Below, in pieces: positions 11,408 through 30,349 of a stretch of DNA of 64,000 bases. Source of the stretch: Mermis nigrescens (lineage: Eukaryota; Nematoda; Enoplea; Mermithida; Mermithidae). The notes under the pieces were generated by a model. It worked only from the letters and a program-made list of their open reading frames with translations, was not told where the DNA came from and did not search any database. The stretch's first letter is position 1; every line of letters begins with the position of its first letter. Made by a program: the position numbers and the translations under genes. Location: NCBI GenBank assembly GCA_036768485.1, contig JAVLUZ010000154.1, forward strand, positions 1,503,308-1,567,307. The letters are read 5' to 3'.

Positions 11408-12484
11408 AGGGATGTCTAAAGCCCAGCCTAGGTGCTGAGGCTTAGCCCTGGCCACAGGCAAGGCTTGCCCCAGGCCAGAGCTAAAAAATTTGCAATTAAT
11501 TGTAAAACTCTCAGATTCTCTTTCAAAATCAGTCTAGAAAATTGTGAAGAACCAAAAAACGGTATATTTTAGAATACTGACAAATTCAAATAGAAAAATT
11601 TGATCCTTGGATTGTTCCTATGGCTTAAATGTAGATTTGGACAGGCAATTTAAATTTAGCATACTCACTTGGCTATTAAATGAGTATTTAATAAATATAT
11701 TAAGTAGTTAAGCCTGTCAGCCTTTCGTGCAAGACAAAGTATATACAGCTATGTTTTGTCTTATAGGCTCCGCCCGCTTGATTGCAGAGAAGCGGCGTCT
11801 CCTGTGTTATAGCATAGGCGGAGGAGCGCCCGCTTGCGCCCTGGCTTTTTCTCTCAGGGCGCAATGATGTGAGACCAAGGAATGATATAATCTGCTTGTT
11901 GGGCCATTAATATTGCGCATTGGCGAAGCAATTTTTCACAGCTGGTAATATCGCGCATTGGAAAAGCAACAATGTTTAATAGACTGAAACATCATGATTA
12001 TAAAGAGACAAGTAATATAGTGCATTGGCAGCCTGTTTGGAATTTATAATAAGCGCATTTTTTATGATTGATGCATTTTGTTGACTGACGAAGCAACAAT
12101 AGCATTAAAACTGCGATTTTGAGGTTTCTGATTGGAAAAATTTGACAATATGCTTACAAAAACTTGAGTCTATGAAATTTGTGCCCAAATGTAAAAGCTG
12201 TTTGAAAATTAATGAGCATTTTAATGGAATAAAAATTTAAGGCAGATGTTTAGAAAGTGATATAAGATGCAGACATAAAGAAGATTTGAATATAATTTTG
12301 AATGAGATTTTGAGTTGTATTGCATAGCAATGTTATGCACTCTAACCATCCTCTACATTATTTGCTTTATTGAAAGTGATATTTTACAGCATCACGCGGC
12401 AGTCAAAATAGCAATATAGTCAATGCATATTTAAGGCCAAGTGCATGTGTAAAGTAGCGCTAGTGAAACCAGAGGGGTCCCCAT

Positions 12485-12737
12485 CACACCTGGGCGTGGG
12501 GGTTTGGGGGTATGCACCCCCAGAAACCAAAATACCCCCCCCCATAAATCAAAATACCCCCAGAATTCAATTTTTGAATTTTTTTTCGTTTTTTCGCAAT
12601 TTTTTGATGCCAATGGATATTGCTCGATGAGAAACGTCGAAAAATGTTGTTTTTATCACCATACCACCATTTTTAAGGCCATTTTTTGACCTTCAAAAAA
12701 TCTTGCACCCCCAGAATTTTCTTGCTGCCCACATATG
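12485..12737 (+). mobile_element. MITE family A, copy 5
   Basis: A full copy, CACACCTGGGCG to CCCACATATG. Left flank GTCCCCAT, right flank GTCCCCAC (7 of 8). The right flank is shared with the next element. Confidence 0.9.
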
Positions 12738-12745
12738 GTCCCCAC

Positions 12746-13206
12746 CATAGGTGAGCAGCACCAACATTCTGAGTAGGGATGGGATGGTGAAAAAATTTTC
12801 AAAGGTCAAAAAATGGTCCTAAAAGTAGTCGCATGGCGAAAAAAACATCATTTTTGACGTTTCTCAGCAAGCACTCACTATCCATTGGCATCAAAAAATT
12901 GCTAAAAAAGCAAAAAAAAATTTCAAAATTTGAATTCTGGGGGTATTTTGATTTCTGGGGGGAGGTACTTAAACTTCTGGGGGGGGGGGTGCATACCCCC
13001 TGGCGGGTTTGGGGGTATGCACCCCCGAGAAACCAAAATAGTCCCCCCAGAAATCAAAAAAAAACCAGAATTCAATTCTTGATTTTTTTGTTTTTTTCGT
13101 AAAATATGGTGTTTTTTCGCCATAACACCATTTTTAAGGCCACTTTTTGACCTTTGAAAAATCTTGCACCAACCCTCCCCCAACATTTTCTTGCTGCCCA
13201 CAAATG
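12746..13206. mobile_element. Head-to-head double family A unit, perfect outer TSD
   Basis: A minus-oriented A unit (CATAGGTGAGCAGC onward) meets a plus-oriented one at about 13000-13012, giving a palindromic 461-bp composite ending GCCCACAAATG. It is flanked by GTCCCCAC at 12738-12745 and 13207-13214, a perfect 8-bp duplication. It therefore moved as one unit into the TSD of copy 5. Confidence 0.85.
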
Positions 13207-14017
13207 GTCCCCACCCTGGCTCTTGGAAGGCTGGACGCGTTCAAAAGAATTTGGGCACAATCCATCCATCCTGGCACATTTTGAGGCATTGCGCCTCAGA
13301 ATTATCAATTTATTGCCATCGTTGCTTCACTAGTGAACAAAATGAGTCGATCATAAAAACTGTGCTTATTATAAATTCCAAACAGGCTGCCAATGCGCGA
13401 TATTACTTGTCTCTTTATAATCATGATGTTTCAGTCTATTATACATTGTTGCTTTGACAATTTGCGATCTTGCCAGCTGCCAAAAATTGCTTCGCCAATG
13501 CGCAATATTACGATTGCGTCACAAGCTGCTTTAGTCTATTATTCATTAAATGGCCCAACAAGCAGATTATTAGCTGTACAGTATGTATGTGTAGGTATTT
13601 CCTTCCTTGGCTTGCACTTCCCTGGCCCTGGGCCCTCCCACATTATTGCGCCCTGAGAGAAAAAGCCAGGGTGCAAGCAGGGCGCTCCTCGACCTATGCT
13701 ATAACACAGGAGACGCCGCTTCCCTGTTATCAAGCAGGCGGAGCCTATAACACAAAACATAGCTGTATATACTTTGTGTCGCATGCTAGGGTGACAGGCT
13801 TAAGTACTATATTAATATTCATTATCAGTATTATGATTATTGTATCTTAATATATTTGTGATTTATTACTTTAATAGTTCATCTCAAAATAAACAGCCAA
13901 AATCGGACAACAAATAAATTTTTATTCTATTCTGCATGATCTTATAAATGTAATTCAATGATCTGCTGACTGTGACCAGATAGAATGCATAAAGTTAATC
14001 AAATAATCCTTTCTTAG

Positions 14018-14164
14018 CAATTTTTTGATGCCATCAAATAGTGCTCAATGAGAAACGTCAAAAAGGGTGCTTTTTTCACCATATGACCAATTTTAAGATC
14101 ATTTTTGACCTTTGAAATGTTTTTCACGCCCCTTCCCCAAAATTTTGGTACTGCCCACCTATGC
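14018..14164 (+). mobile_element. Truncated family A fragment
   Basis: Carries the right half of the family only: TTTTTTGATGCCATC, GAGAAACGTCAAAAA, TTTTGGTACTGCCCACCTATG. The left end is missing. Confidence 0.75.
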
Positions 14165-14797
14165 CCCTCACCCCCTCCCCCTATGGGAATGTCTGAGAGA
14201 TAGATTAACAGTTTTTACTGAACACTCATGAATTCCCAAAGCCTTCTGTCTGTTAAGGTGGGAGTTGGAATAAAAATGATCAGCTTAAACACAAAATGCA
14301 TACAATGAAGTGAAATGCTTACTTTGTTTAATTTTTTAACTGAAAGAATAATATTTATCATAATGACAAGCACATAGCTTGAAAGAAAATTTCTATTTTT
14401 TCCAAGTGATGTGAATATTGTATGATGAACTATAAAATTACATTACAATTTTAGATCTTCCTGAAAAATTGTGTTGGACTGATTTAGTGGGTATAACAAG
14501 CATCATTGATAGTTTTCAAACCAATTATTAACATTTACAGCCATTAATTTAAAGCCTTTATAATCATGAAAAACCTTTTTCACAATTATAAGATTAAGTA
14601 ATATTGCAAAAAAGTACCATACATGATCTCAAGTGTACACTTATAGGGTCAGCATACATCAGTATACACAACATCTTGCCCTAACCCCGGTGCTGGGGCA
14701 TAAGCCCCGGCTAAAAGTTTGTCTTGAGACATCCCTATTACAGGGTGGCCTATAAAAAAGGCTACATTTCTATTTAATAGGTCATAACTTCAGTTGA

Positions 14798-16220
<1,423 letters not shown>

Positions 16221-16222
16221 AT

Positions 16223-18868
<2,646 letters not shown>

Positions 18869-18878
18869 TAATTATATA

Positions 18879-20171
18879 CTAGCAAAGAAAAATGCTCCGA
18901 TGGAACAAAAAAAGTTAGAATATACTTGGAACAAAGAATAATCAAGGACGTAAATGGAGGGGACTAGAAAAAGCTCCTATCTACAAATGTCATAAAATTT
19001 GCTAAAACTCAGAAATTTCCTAAACAAAGAAAAAATGAAAGTAAGTAAATCAAAGAAAAAACCTACCTGTGCCTAAAACTGCAAGATCTGCTAAAAATCA
19101 GATTTTTCCTAAGCAACGCAAAAATCGAAGTATTATTCTGCGGCCTCTGAAAAAAATAGGTGAACCTTATCGTATTGTCCACCATACAGTGGGCGGTTCT
19201 TAAATTCTGAGGGGGTTTTCAAATTGGAATATTAGCCTTAAAAATAGTGCTATGGCGAAGAAAACACCATTTTTGAACGTTCCTTGTCGAGCTCTATCTA
19301 TTGGTACCTACCAAAAAAACCCAAAAAGAGCAGAAAGATTTAAAACATTGAATTCTGGAGGTATTGTTGGGTATTTGCGTTTTCTTGTTGGGTATTTTGC
19401 CCGTGGGGTGCATACTCCCCAAACCCCCTACGTCTAGGTATGGTGTCCAATGCTTAATATAAAGCGTATAAAATAAATCTCAAATCTGCGTTTTTGCTTA
19501 TCACTTGCAACGTTAATTTATTCGATATTGTTGCTAGATAAATATTAAAAAAAGTTACATCCTATGATTATTTGGGATACCCCAACAAAAGACTGTGATT
19601 TCTATATAATGCATGCGTCCATTCAGTACTCTACTGGCGTTCAATCCCACCAGACCACCCGGATTTCATTCCTGCCCATGTAAACTGATAACCATTAGGC
19701 ATGGAGGTTAGGGGTATGCACCGATGTTCAAACAGAATCGTCGAAAATTGCCGTTTTTCCAACATACCATAATTACTATTTTTTGACCCAGAAAAATATT
19801 GCAACATGGCGCTGCTCAGCTATGGCGATATCTGCTTTTGCATAGTGAGTGGTTCAGTTATCTAGCCCAATGTTTTATCTTTGTTCGACAGGATGTTGCT
19901 TTCTTCTGCAGGTCGCAGAATATTTTTAGTTTTTGCGTTGCTTAGAAAAAGTCTGATTTTTAGCAGATCTTGCAGTTTTAAGCACAGGTAGGTTTTTTCT
20001 TTGATTTACTTACTTTCATTTTTTCTTTGTTTAGGAAATTTCTGAGTTTTAGCAAATTTTGTGACATTTGTAGATAGGAGCTTTTTCTAGTCCCCCTTTA
20101 CGTCCTTGATTATTCTTTGTTCCAAGTATAATCTACCTTTTTTGTTCTATCGGAGCATTTTTCTTTGCTAG
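18879..20171 (+). mobile_element. Element C, copy 1
   Basis: About 270-bp inverted ends: CTAGCAAAGAAAAATGCTCC...TCTGCGGCCTCTG at the left, CTGCAGGTCGCAGAATA...GAGCATTTTTCTTTGCTAG at the right. A family A unit sits inside. Exact termini and TSD are uncertain because the left end meets TA-rich sequence. Confidence 0.75.
19183..19442 (-). mobile_element. MITE family A within element C copy 1
   Basis: CATACAGTGGGCGG to CGTCTAGGTATG. Flanks TTGTCCAC/GTGTCCAA share TGTCCA. The same insertion is present at the same place in element C copy 2, so it predates spread of this C lineage. Confidence 0.85.
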
Positions 20172-20380
20172 TACTCTACTTTTAACTAGCAAGACTTGGA
20201 AATACAATACTAGATTTCATTTACTGTGCGATTCTTCTAATAATTGAATGGTTTAAACTCTACAAAGCTACTAGTTGTAGAAGAAACAAACATTCTGCTT
20301 AGTAATTCTTATGTTACATAGAAATCCCGTGAAGAAATATGCTTCCAAAACTTTCTAGAGCTAAACTTAATTTACATGTT
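20172..20380. other. Unassigned
   Basis: AT-rich sequence without a recognised repeat or open frame. Confidence 0.4.
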
Positions 20381-21420
20381 AAACTTTACACAAGAGTGTA
20401 AAGAATTTTAAAGGGATTAATAATTTCGATATTTCTCTGATATAACGATCAGCATTTATTAAGAAATGAAACCTCTATAATGTTCTAAGAACAAATTAAC
20501 ATTAAGTGTTAATCACTTTACACTTCTCTTCATGCGCCCCTAGCAGACGTATCACATCTGTTTCCATATATATTTTACGACTTTAGGGAAAAATAAGTTA
20601 CCATGAGGCTCTAGAATGAAGCTTATTATATAGTTGAACTATACACTAGCAACGAGTGTAAAGAAGATTTTAGTCGGATTTGTAAATTCGATATTACTCG
20701 GATATTACGATCAACATTCATGAAAAAATTACGTCTCCATAACGATTTAATGACAAATAGACACAGATGTAAACCACTTTACATCACAGTTGAGTGTAAA
20801 CAAACACGTCCAGCTGACGTCCCTCATTTGATTCCATGTAAATTTCCAGATTTTGTCAAAAATTCAGGTTTTCGCAAAGCTGTAGAACAAAGATTAATTA
20901 GCAGTATAAACTTTACACAACCGCCTAGTGTAAAGAGGATTTTATTCGATTTGTAAATCTGATATTACTCGGATATTATTACCAACATTTATGAAAAAAT
21001 TGCATGTCTACAATACACTGAAGACAAATAAACAATGAGTGTAAACTACTTTACATCACTGTTGGATGCAAACAAACGCACCTATGTGACGTCTCACATT
21101 TGATTCCTAGAAAATTTCTAGACTCCAGGAAAAATTAGGTTTCTGGAATGCTCAAAAACGAAGATAAATACATATGTAGTGTAAACTTCAAGTAAACACC
21201 TAGTGTAAAGAATATTTTAGTCAGATTCGTAATTTTGATATTGTTCCGATATTACGATTAATATTTATAAAAAAATTAAGTCTCCATAATGTTCTATGGG
21301 TAAACTAACAATAGGTGTACACCACTTTACAACACTGTAGAGTGTAAACATATGCGCCAGACTGGCATATCAAATTTGGTTCCTGGTCCATTTCTAGACT
21401 TGATAATCGTGTCCCTGACT
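20380..21420 (+). repeat. About 270-bp satellite, four units
   Basis: The anchor AGTGTAAAGAAKATTTTAGTCGG recurs near 20395, 20655, 20928 and 21200. Each is followed by CGATATTACTCGGATATTACG, ATGAAAAAATT and paired GTGTAAAC/TTTACAYC motifs. Frequent GTGTAAA and TTTACAC inverted motifs suggest hairpins. Pieces recur at 28310-28586 and 46600-47300. Confidence 0.85.
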
Positions 21421-22560
21421 CATAACCAGAGAAGCAGGCAGAAAAAACAAGACAGAAACGCATTTTAAACACCAAATTTTTGACTTTGCACTCGCTAAAT
21501 ATTAATGTATAGACAATTTGCTTTGACATGCACCCGCTACAAAGCACTTTATTTTCATTCTATTGGATTTATCCCGACTTCTGGAAGGAGAAAGTGGCGA
21601 ACAAAAAACGCAGCAAAAACGTATTTTCCATCATTTAGAACACTGTAAACTTTAAAATTTCGTACCGAACTCCTCATTGAGTTTAAAGAAATTTGGTTTG
21701 GTACAATTTTAAGCTTTTAATTCGTAGTACATTCCTGCGTGCCTAAATTCTCTTGTAAAAATCATTTGGTATGATTTATTAATCAAAATTCGGAAAAAAC
21801 GTGTTTTTTCGGCCGTTTTTTACCTCTGATTTCGAACTTTACACCCCCATAAATAACTCAATATTGCGTTTTTTTAAATGCAGTTTGCTGCGATGTGTAG
21901 CCCCTGAGAGGCACTTCTATTACTGCTGCATTCAATTTACCGTGACTCATAAGTGGAAAAATTTGGCAGAGAAATCTTAGTTGAAATCCGTTTTTACACC
22001 ATCTGCTAGAGTGTAAACTTTAAACACCAAGATCTAACTCACCATTGAGCGTAGAAGACTTTGCTTATATGCAGCATGTAGCCCTTGATCCGCTCTACAT
22101 TTCTGTCAGAAAAAATTTGAAAAACTCATTACCGGAGTTAGTATCAGACATAAGCAGGTTGAAAACTCGACCAAAAAGTGCTTTTTCACCCCCAGATTTT
22201 CGCACTCTTTACACATCCATTCGAGAACTAATGCGAATTTCAAAAAACAAAAAAAGGTGATCTGTAGAAGTCATCCCTCTATAATCCTATGCTGTTTAAT
22301 TGTTCGAGCCATCAATACTCAGTTGTCCACATGCCGCAGTAAAAAGGTCCCAAAATTTGTCCTATGTTATAACGTTACACAAAAACTTTACACCTTCTTA
22401 ACAGAGTCAGTTTTGAGTTTCAAGAAAAACAAAAAAACAAGGGCAGCGAATTTTTTTATTATCTTTCTTTAAAAAAAACCGCACCTTCCAGAAGTGTCCC
22501 GTTATAGCTGTAGGGGGGTGCACTGGTGTTAGGGGTACCCAAGTATATTATAGGTACGCG
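21420..22560. repeat. Diverged satellite-related sequence
   Basis: Still rich in GTGTAAACTTTA and TTTACACC motifs but without a clean period. Open frames here are short and unsupported. No gene seen. Confidence 0.5.
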
Positions 22561-22576
22561 CTAACGCGCTACCTAT

Positions 22577-24448
22577 TAGGGATGTTCCAGTTCCAGGTTT
22601 TTCAAAAAATCGGTTCCGATTCCGGTTCTTGATAAACAAGAATTTCGGTTCCGGTTCCGGTCCTTGCTTAAGTTGGAACCGTCGGTTCCGGTTCTTCAAC
22701 TAGAGAATTGTCGATTCCGGTTCCAGTTCTCGGTTCCTGTGTTACAGTAAGTACGCTGTTGATAGCTTGACTTCACCAGAACATGTGAAGATGTAATCGA
22801 AAGATAAATTATTCAGGAAGTCGTTTCTATCTGGCAACTGCACCTTCAAATAAGTTTTACGTCTAGTTGACAATTTACTTATAAATCACTGAACATTGTC
22901 TATGTGTTTTTTAATTGGAGGCAAATGCTTAATTCATGACGAAGATCTGCTGCAATGGTGGAAAGAGAAGTCGAAGAATTTGCCGATTCTCGTGTTTATA
23001 GCTATGCAGTATCTTGCAGCCAGTGGTGGATCTAGGATTTTCCGAAGGGGGCAGTATCCCAACTTCTCCAAAAACAGTCGAAAATAGGTCCAAAAATTTG
23101 CCCTTAACGCGCGAAACAGCGTTTTTTTCGGCGTTTTACAATGTATGCTTTTACATTAAATCGCTTTTGACGCAATATTTTTTTCTTAAAATTTTAAAAT
23201 TTTCGACAATTTTGTGCTAAAAATCACTAAAATTCTTTGACTTTATCAGAATTCTGGCGCGAAGCAATTTTTTTGTACAAGGTCCGTTTGACATGTACAA
23301 AGATGAACCCCAAAAGTCTTTGTACATTGTGTACACAAAAGTTCTTGGGTACTATAATATGTTACAGTAGCGATTTTAGTGTGATAAAAACAGAGTTGTT
23401 CGACTTTTGGTAGTGTATTTCAGCTAATTTATGGGTCTCTAAGGGCAAAAATCACTAAGAATCGTCATAAAACGGAACGAAGCACCTATAAATTTGACAT
23501 TTTTCCTTTCTAAATGCAGTTTGTACCAATATAAAGATAAATAGAGCACACAATCAGTCATTTCGACGCGAAGCGCCGTAAATTTCTGCGAATTTTAGAC
23601 CTTTTAGTAATTTTTGTCTCTCCAAAATCTTCGTACATGTACAAAGACGGTCCCGAAAAGTCTTTGCACATCGAGGAAAATCCCGCCAGAGATTTTGTGA
23701 GATTAAGACGGATAGACGTTAAGAAGCATAACTTACAGCTTGTTCTACTGTATTTATAGCATTTGATGCGAAAAACCGAAATTTTTAATTGAAAATAGAA
23801 GAGAACTATGCGAAAAATAGCAGTTTCTGCTGCTAAAATTGTTTTGAAACCTACATGAACAGAAAATGGCTTCCAGGTGACCAAAAGAGTAAATAAATGT
23901 CAATAATAGGTAAATCATCCGGCGCGTAGCACCAAAAAAATTTGAGAAATAGAGGGCCAAAAAATAATTGCAAATTGTATATCCATTCTTTATCTCGCCA
24001 AATATTATTGGCAAATGGGGGCGGCCCCCGCCCCTTAGATTCGCCCCTGCTTGCAGCGCCAGCTACAAGCGTTCCATCGGAACAGCTGTTCATTTTCACT
24101 GGAATCATTTACGACCCTCTCAGAAACAGGCTACATGGCGGAAAAGCAGAAATTTTTAAAATATAATTTACCCGGATCAATACTAAGTTTTAGTCTGTAA
24201 ACTTTTGGGTAATAATAGGTTGAATTGCTGCTTCATGTCATCACTGAATTTTACGAAGTTCGATTTTTAACTCTAATTTTAAAAAAACCGATAACCGACT
24301 CCAAAAAAGATCGGTTTCAGTTCCGGTTCTTAGAAAATCAAAAATCGGTTGCGGTTCTTACAATATCAAAAATTTGGTTCTCGGTTCCGAATCCGGTTCC
24401 AAGAAAATGGTCGGTTCCATCCGGTTCCAATTAACTTGCACATACCTA
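22577..24448. mobile_element. Element J, hAT-type, perfect TSD
   Basis: Begins TAGGGATGTTCC and ends GCACATACCTA (inverted TAGGTATGTGC). Perfect 8-bp TSD CTACCTAT at 22569-22576 and 24449-24456. Both subterminal regions (22590-22740 and 24290-24435) are arrays of GGTTCCGGTTCC. Element K copy 1 is nested inside. No transposase frame seen. Confidence 0.92.
23021..24049. mobile_element. Element K, 1029-bp copy nested in J, perfect TSD
   Basis: Starts CAGTGGTGGATCTAGG and ends TTAGATTCGCCCCTG. Perfect 8-bp TSD CTTGCAGC at 23013-23020 and 24050-24057. The interior carries the TGTACAAAGA palindromic segments and a GGCGCGAAGCGCC-type motif also found at 48.5-49.3 kb and 57.7-58.1 kb. Confidence 0.92.
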
Positions 24449-24455
24449 CTACCTA

Positions 24456-24594
<139 letters not shown>

Positions 24595-24595
24595 T

Positions 24596-25756
24596 CAGGC
24601 CCGTATCCAGGGGGCGGGGGGCCTGCCCCCCCCGAAATGGGAAGAAATTTTTGTTTTTCCCAAGGGTCCCCCAAAGGGAAAAATGAAAAATTGGCGAAGT
24701 TGGTCTGAAACACCGCCAAAACAGGTTTTTAGCATACTTTTGAGCTAGGAAAACACAAGAATTCTTCGGCGCTTCGCGCCGGATTTATTGTTTATGTAAG
24801 GTTTTGTCTTTTAAACCGCTGAAAATCGCTCAAATTTGAGTTAGACATAGAAAGTATGTCAATTTTTCTCTAACGCTTTGCGCCGGATTCATTGTTTAGC
24901 TATAATTTTTGCCTTCTAGCTTACTCAAAACAGCTCAAATTTGAGTTATGACATGGGAACAGGCCTGTATCCAGGGAGCGGGGGGCCTGCCCCCCGAAAT
25001 AGGGAAAATTTTTTGTTTCTCTCAAGGTCCCCTGAAGGGAAAAAATGAAAAATTGGCGAAGTGCGTCTGAAACAGCGCCTAAACAGGTTTTTAGCGTACT
25101 TTTGAGCCAGTAAACTCAAAATTTTCCGGCGATTTGCTCTGGATTTATTGTTTACGTATAGTTTGGTCTTCTGAACCGGCTAAAAATCGCTCAAATTAGA
25201 GTTAGATATAGAGAGCATGTCAATTTTTTTCTAGCGCTGTGCGCCGGATTCATTGTTTAGTTAAAGTTTTTGCCTCTAGCTCACTCAAACAGCTCAAATT
25301 TGAGTTATGACATGGGAAACATGAAATTTTTCCGCGCTTGCGCCGATCTATTGTTTATACATGTTTTTTGTCTTCTAGTCCGCTCAAAACCGCTCAAATT
25401 TGAGGTTGATATGCAGAGCATGTCAATTTTTTCGGCGCTTCGCGCCGAATTATTCATCATCCGTATTGTTTTTCACTGTAAAGCACAATGATTAAGTACA
25501 AAGGCAAGAGATAAGAAATAATTCACCGATTAGGTGATGAGAAATCAGCTAAAATGATAAATTTGCTGTATATCAAAATGAAATAAAGTGAAAATTTTTT
25601 AATTTTTTTGTTGAAATTTTTCTTCACCGTTGTATAGAGCTCGCCGAGATACGCTCAAAACTGTCTTTATTTTCGCTTATCTCCTAATGGTTCTCGAGAT
25701 ATCTGGTCTCAAAATTTTCGGCTCCCCCCCAAAATAAAATCTTGGATACGGGCCTG
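24596..25756. mobile_element. Element F, copies 2 (partial) and 3
   Basis: Copy 2 starts CAGGCCCGTATCCAGG at 24596 and stops at 24959. Copy 3 runs from CAGGCCTGTATCCAGG (24960) to GATACGGGCCTG (25756). Both carry GGCGCTTCGCGCCG motifs and the CTCAAATTTGAGTTA unit. Right parts of copy 2 are not found after copy 3, so it is truncated rather than simply interrupted. Confidence 0.8.
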
Positions 25757-25760
25757 TATA

Positions 25761-27587
<1,827 letters not shown>

Positions 27588-28190
27588 CACCCAACTTTTT
27601 GTTAGCAAAAAATAGAACTTATTCCTATCTTTTGTCAGTGTTGTGGCGACTGTCATTAGGTACTGCTTCCATCTTAGCAATTTATACTTGCATTGTGTAT
27701 GAATTATATTCCGACTCCGCGCGTTTGCAATATTATTTAGCTGAAGTTCGAAGCAGCATTATTTTCTGTTGCTCAAAGCTGGAATTCACTTATCGCTTCT
27801 GATCGTTGCTTACTTCGACCATGATGCAACTTCAACAAATAATCTCACGTTTTGTCATTTTACTTCTCGCTGACTCTTATTTAGTCCGATAAAGTTGACT
27901 GCCCACAGCAACGCACTGGCTAATGGACTCTAAGAAACACGCATTGCAAAGTAAAATGCATGCGTCGTTCAAGTGGACATTTCTTTACAAGTTGGGTAGA
28001 TTGCATAGCAAACGGGGCGCAATGAATTTTCGCCCAATCGCTATAATTGAATATAGCTAAATACATATGCATATGTGGAAAATTTCTTTGCATGTTATTG
28101 CGTGCTTGTTTCAGTAAATTTTAAAATGATATTTATCACATTGCGTGTATGAATAATGTTGTTAAGCACTAACGTAGTGAGGTGCGACAA
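27588..28190. other. Unassigned unique sequence
   Basis: No repeat family or convincing exon seen. Short open frames lack flanking splice sites. Confidence 0.4.
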
Positions 28191-28191
28191 G

Positions 28192-28586
28192 GTAGGTACT
28201 GGATCTAGGATTTTTCACCCTAGCTTTTACAAAAACCACCAAAAACATGTGCAAAAAATTTGCTCTTTGCACAAAAACGCGTTTACTTACATACACAGAA
28301 TGCAACAGAAGATTTTAATCGGATTACGTAAATCTGATATTACGCGGATATTACAATCAACATTGCTAAGAGACATCACGTCTCAACAATGAGCCTGATG
28401 ACAAAATTTAACATTAGGTGTAAAACAATTTACTCCACTGTTGTGTAAAAAAATGTGTCTAACCGACTTCTCACACTTGATTCCTTAAAATTTCTAGATT
28501 TCTAAAAATTAGGTTTCCGCGAAGGCTCGAAAAACGAAGATTAATTTGTAGTGTAAACGATAGTGTTGACTTACCTAGTGTAAAAA
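28192..28586. repeat. K-family left-end scrap and satellite remnant up to the gap
   Basis: TACTGGATCTAGGATTTTTC (about 28197-28216) recalls the left end of element K. From about 28310 the GATTTTAATCGGATTACG...ATATTACGCGGATATTAC satellite seen at 20.4-21.4 kb returns and runs into the N gap. Confidence 0.6.
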
Positions 28587-28686
28587 NNNNNNNNNNNNNN
28601 NNNNNNNNNNNNNNNNNNNNNNNNNNNNNNNNNNNNNNNNNNNNNNNNNNNNNNNNNNNNNNNNNNNNNNNNNNNNNNNNNNNNNN
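28587..28686. other. Assembly gap, 100 N
   Basis: Exactly 100 N, the usual placeholder for a gap of unknown size, inside satellite-like sequence. Confidence 1.
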
Positions 28687-30349
28687 TTTCCTGATTTATT
28701 GGAAGTTTTTCAATCCTACGCTTAACCACATTGCAGTATTTTTGAGGGTCCCATGGCAGTTTTTTTGGGTCGCTTCCCTATACTTTATACAGGGAATGGC
28801 AGTTTTTCCTAAGAATCGTGGCACTTTTTGAAATGTTGACCTGAAACATTACGAATACCTTGCAACCACCGTTTTTTCCACTTTTTAGTCTATTTGTCAA
28901 CCAAAATTTTGGGAAATGGAAAAATTTTTGGGCTTGGTTGGCATTTGTGGAAAATTTTTGTCATGTTTAAAATGCGTTTTAGAGAGTTAAACTCCAAAAT
29001 TTTTGGCGCTTCGCGCCGAATTGATTTAATTCTTACTTATTATTAATCTTGGCCGCGCCGCGCCAATTGCAGCATTTTTATCGACAATCTGGTCTAAAAC
29101 TTCACTACGATTGAAAATCCTTATCTTCTGCACGGATTCAGTTAGTTTTTGTAATGCAAAAATGCGTTTTAGAGAGGTGAAACTTTAAAATTTTTCGGCG
29201 CTCCGCGCCTAATTGATTTATTTCTTACTTGTTATTGATGTTTAAGCCGCGCGGCGCTAATTGCAGCATTTTCATTGATAATCTGGTCCTAGAACTCCAC
29301 TACGATTGAAAATCCTTCATTCTGCACAGTTTTTGAAATGCAAAGATGAGTTAGAGAGAAGATTTCAAAATTTTTCTGGCGCTTCGCGCCATTTGATAAA
29401 TATAGTTTTAATTGTCAAAAACGACTTCAGAATTGGCTAAAATGCTTCACTGAAGGAAGGAAATTCAAGTCTCAACATAAATAACGTATACTGATCGTGA
29501 TATTTATTGGGAATTCTTTTCTAATATATTTTGTCACCGATTCTCCTAAAAATACTTTTTCTGATAGATTGAGGACGCTGAGCCAGAAAGCGTTTAGGGC
29601 TGACGAATATCTAGGAGATGGAGCCCTTCAAACTTGCAAAAAACGTGATTATTTCAATGTTCCAAGGGCTCTATCTCCACAAATATTCGTCAACCGCCTA
29701 AACGCTTTGTTTTTCTGGACTCAGCGTCCTCGAATCTATCAGAAAAAATTATTTTTAGGAGAATCGGTGACAAAAAAATTAAAAAAAAATTATGCAAAAA
29801 AAAATTATGCTAAACCCAATTTTTAACATTTCTACATTACAGTTCTGAGGAGTTTTTGAAGAATATGGTGTGAACCGATTTTGCGTCATTCCGGCAGAAC
29901 TGCCATACAATTGCGCAAAAACGATACTTTGTGTCACTAAAAGACGCGGAAAAAAATAATAAACCAAATCCATACAAAACTCACAGAGTTACGGTACTTC
30001 AAACATCATACTTCGACATTCACCATTTTGAGCCACTTTAGGGATTTTAGCAGTTTATCAAAGGTTTCCAATTTTTACTAATTAATATTTTCCTGCCATT
30101 TTCAAGGTCGCAGATTACAAAAAATTGAGTTATACTGCGTGGAAACCAAGATTAAAGAAAAATTTTTGGTAATTTTTTGCCCAAATTTTTAAGAAATTTT
30201 TTTTAATTTCACTATTTTTAGCATTGTTTACATCCACTTACACATTTCTACTTAAATACGATTCAAAAAGCATTTTCGGATTATCTCAAAGTTCCAACCA
30301 TTTAAAGATTCAAACAGTGGAATGCAGAATAACATGTAAAATTCAACTT

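Larger units (their letters stand above)
11690..13830. mobile_element. Fold-back BB inside element AA
   Basis: Left arm about 11690-12130 (TTAAGCCTGTCAGCC, TATACAGCTATGTTTTG, CGCCCTGGCTTTTTCTCTCA, GATTATAAAGAGACAAGTAA, GCAGCCTGTTTGGAATTTAT) is mirrored at about 13305-13830. The loop carries three family A units. Arms are roughly 80-85% alike by eye. Confidence 0.75.
11408..14737. mobile_element. Element AA, TAGGGATGTCT ends
   Basis: Left end TAGGGATGTCTAAAG and right end CTTGAGACATCCCTA are inverted repeats. Both are followed inward by CCCAGC/CCCCAGC-rich subterminal sequence with matching GCTTAGCCCTGG and CCCCGGCT motifs. TAGGGATG ends resemble the Ac branch of hAT. The flanking 8-mers (ACATATAC and TTACAGGG) do not match, so either one end is displaced or the flank has changed. 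The interior is a second fold-back and MITEs; no transposase seen. Confidence 0.55.
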
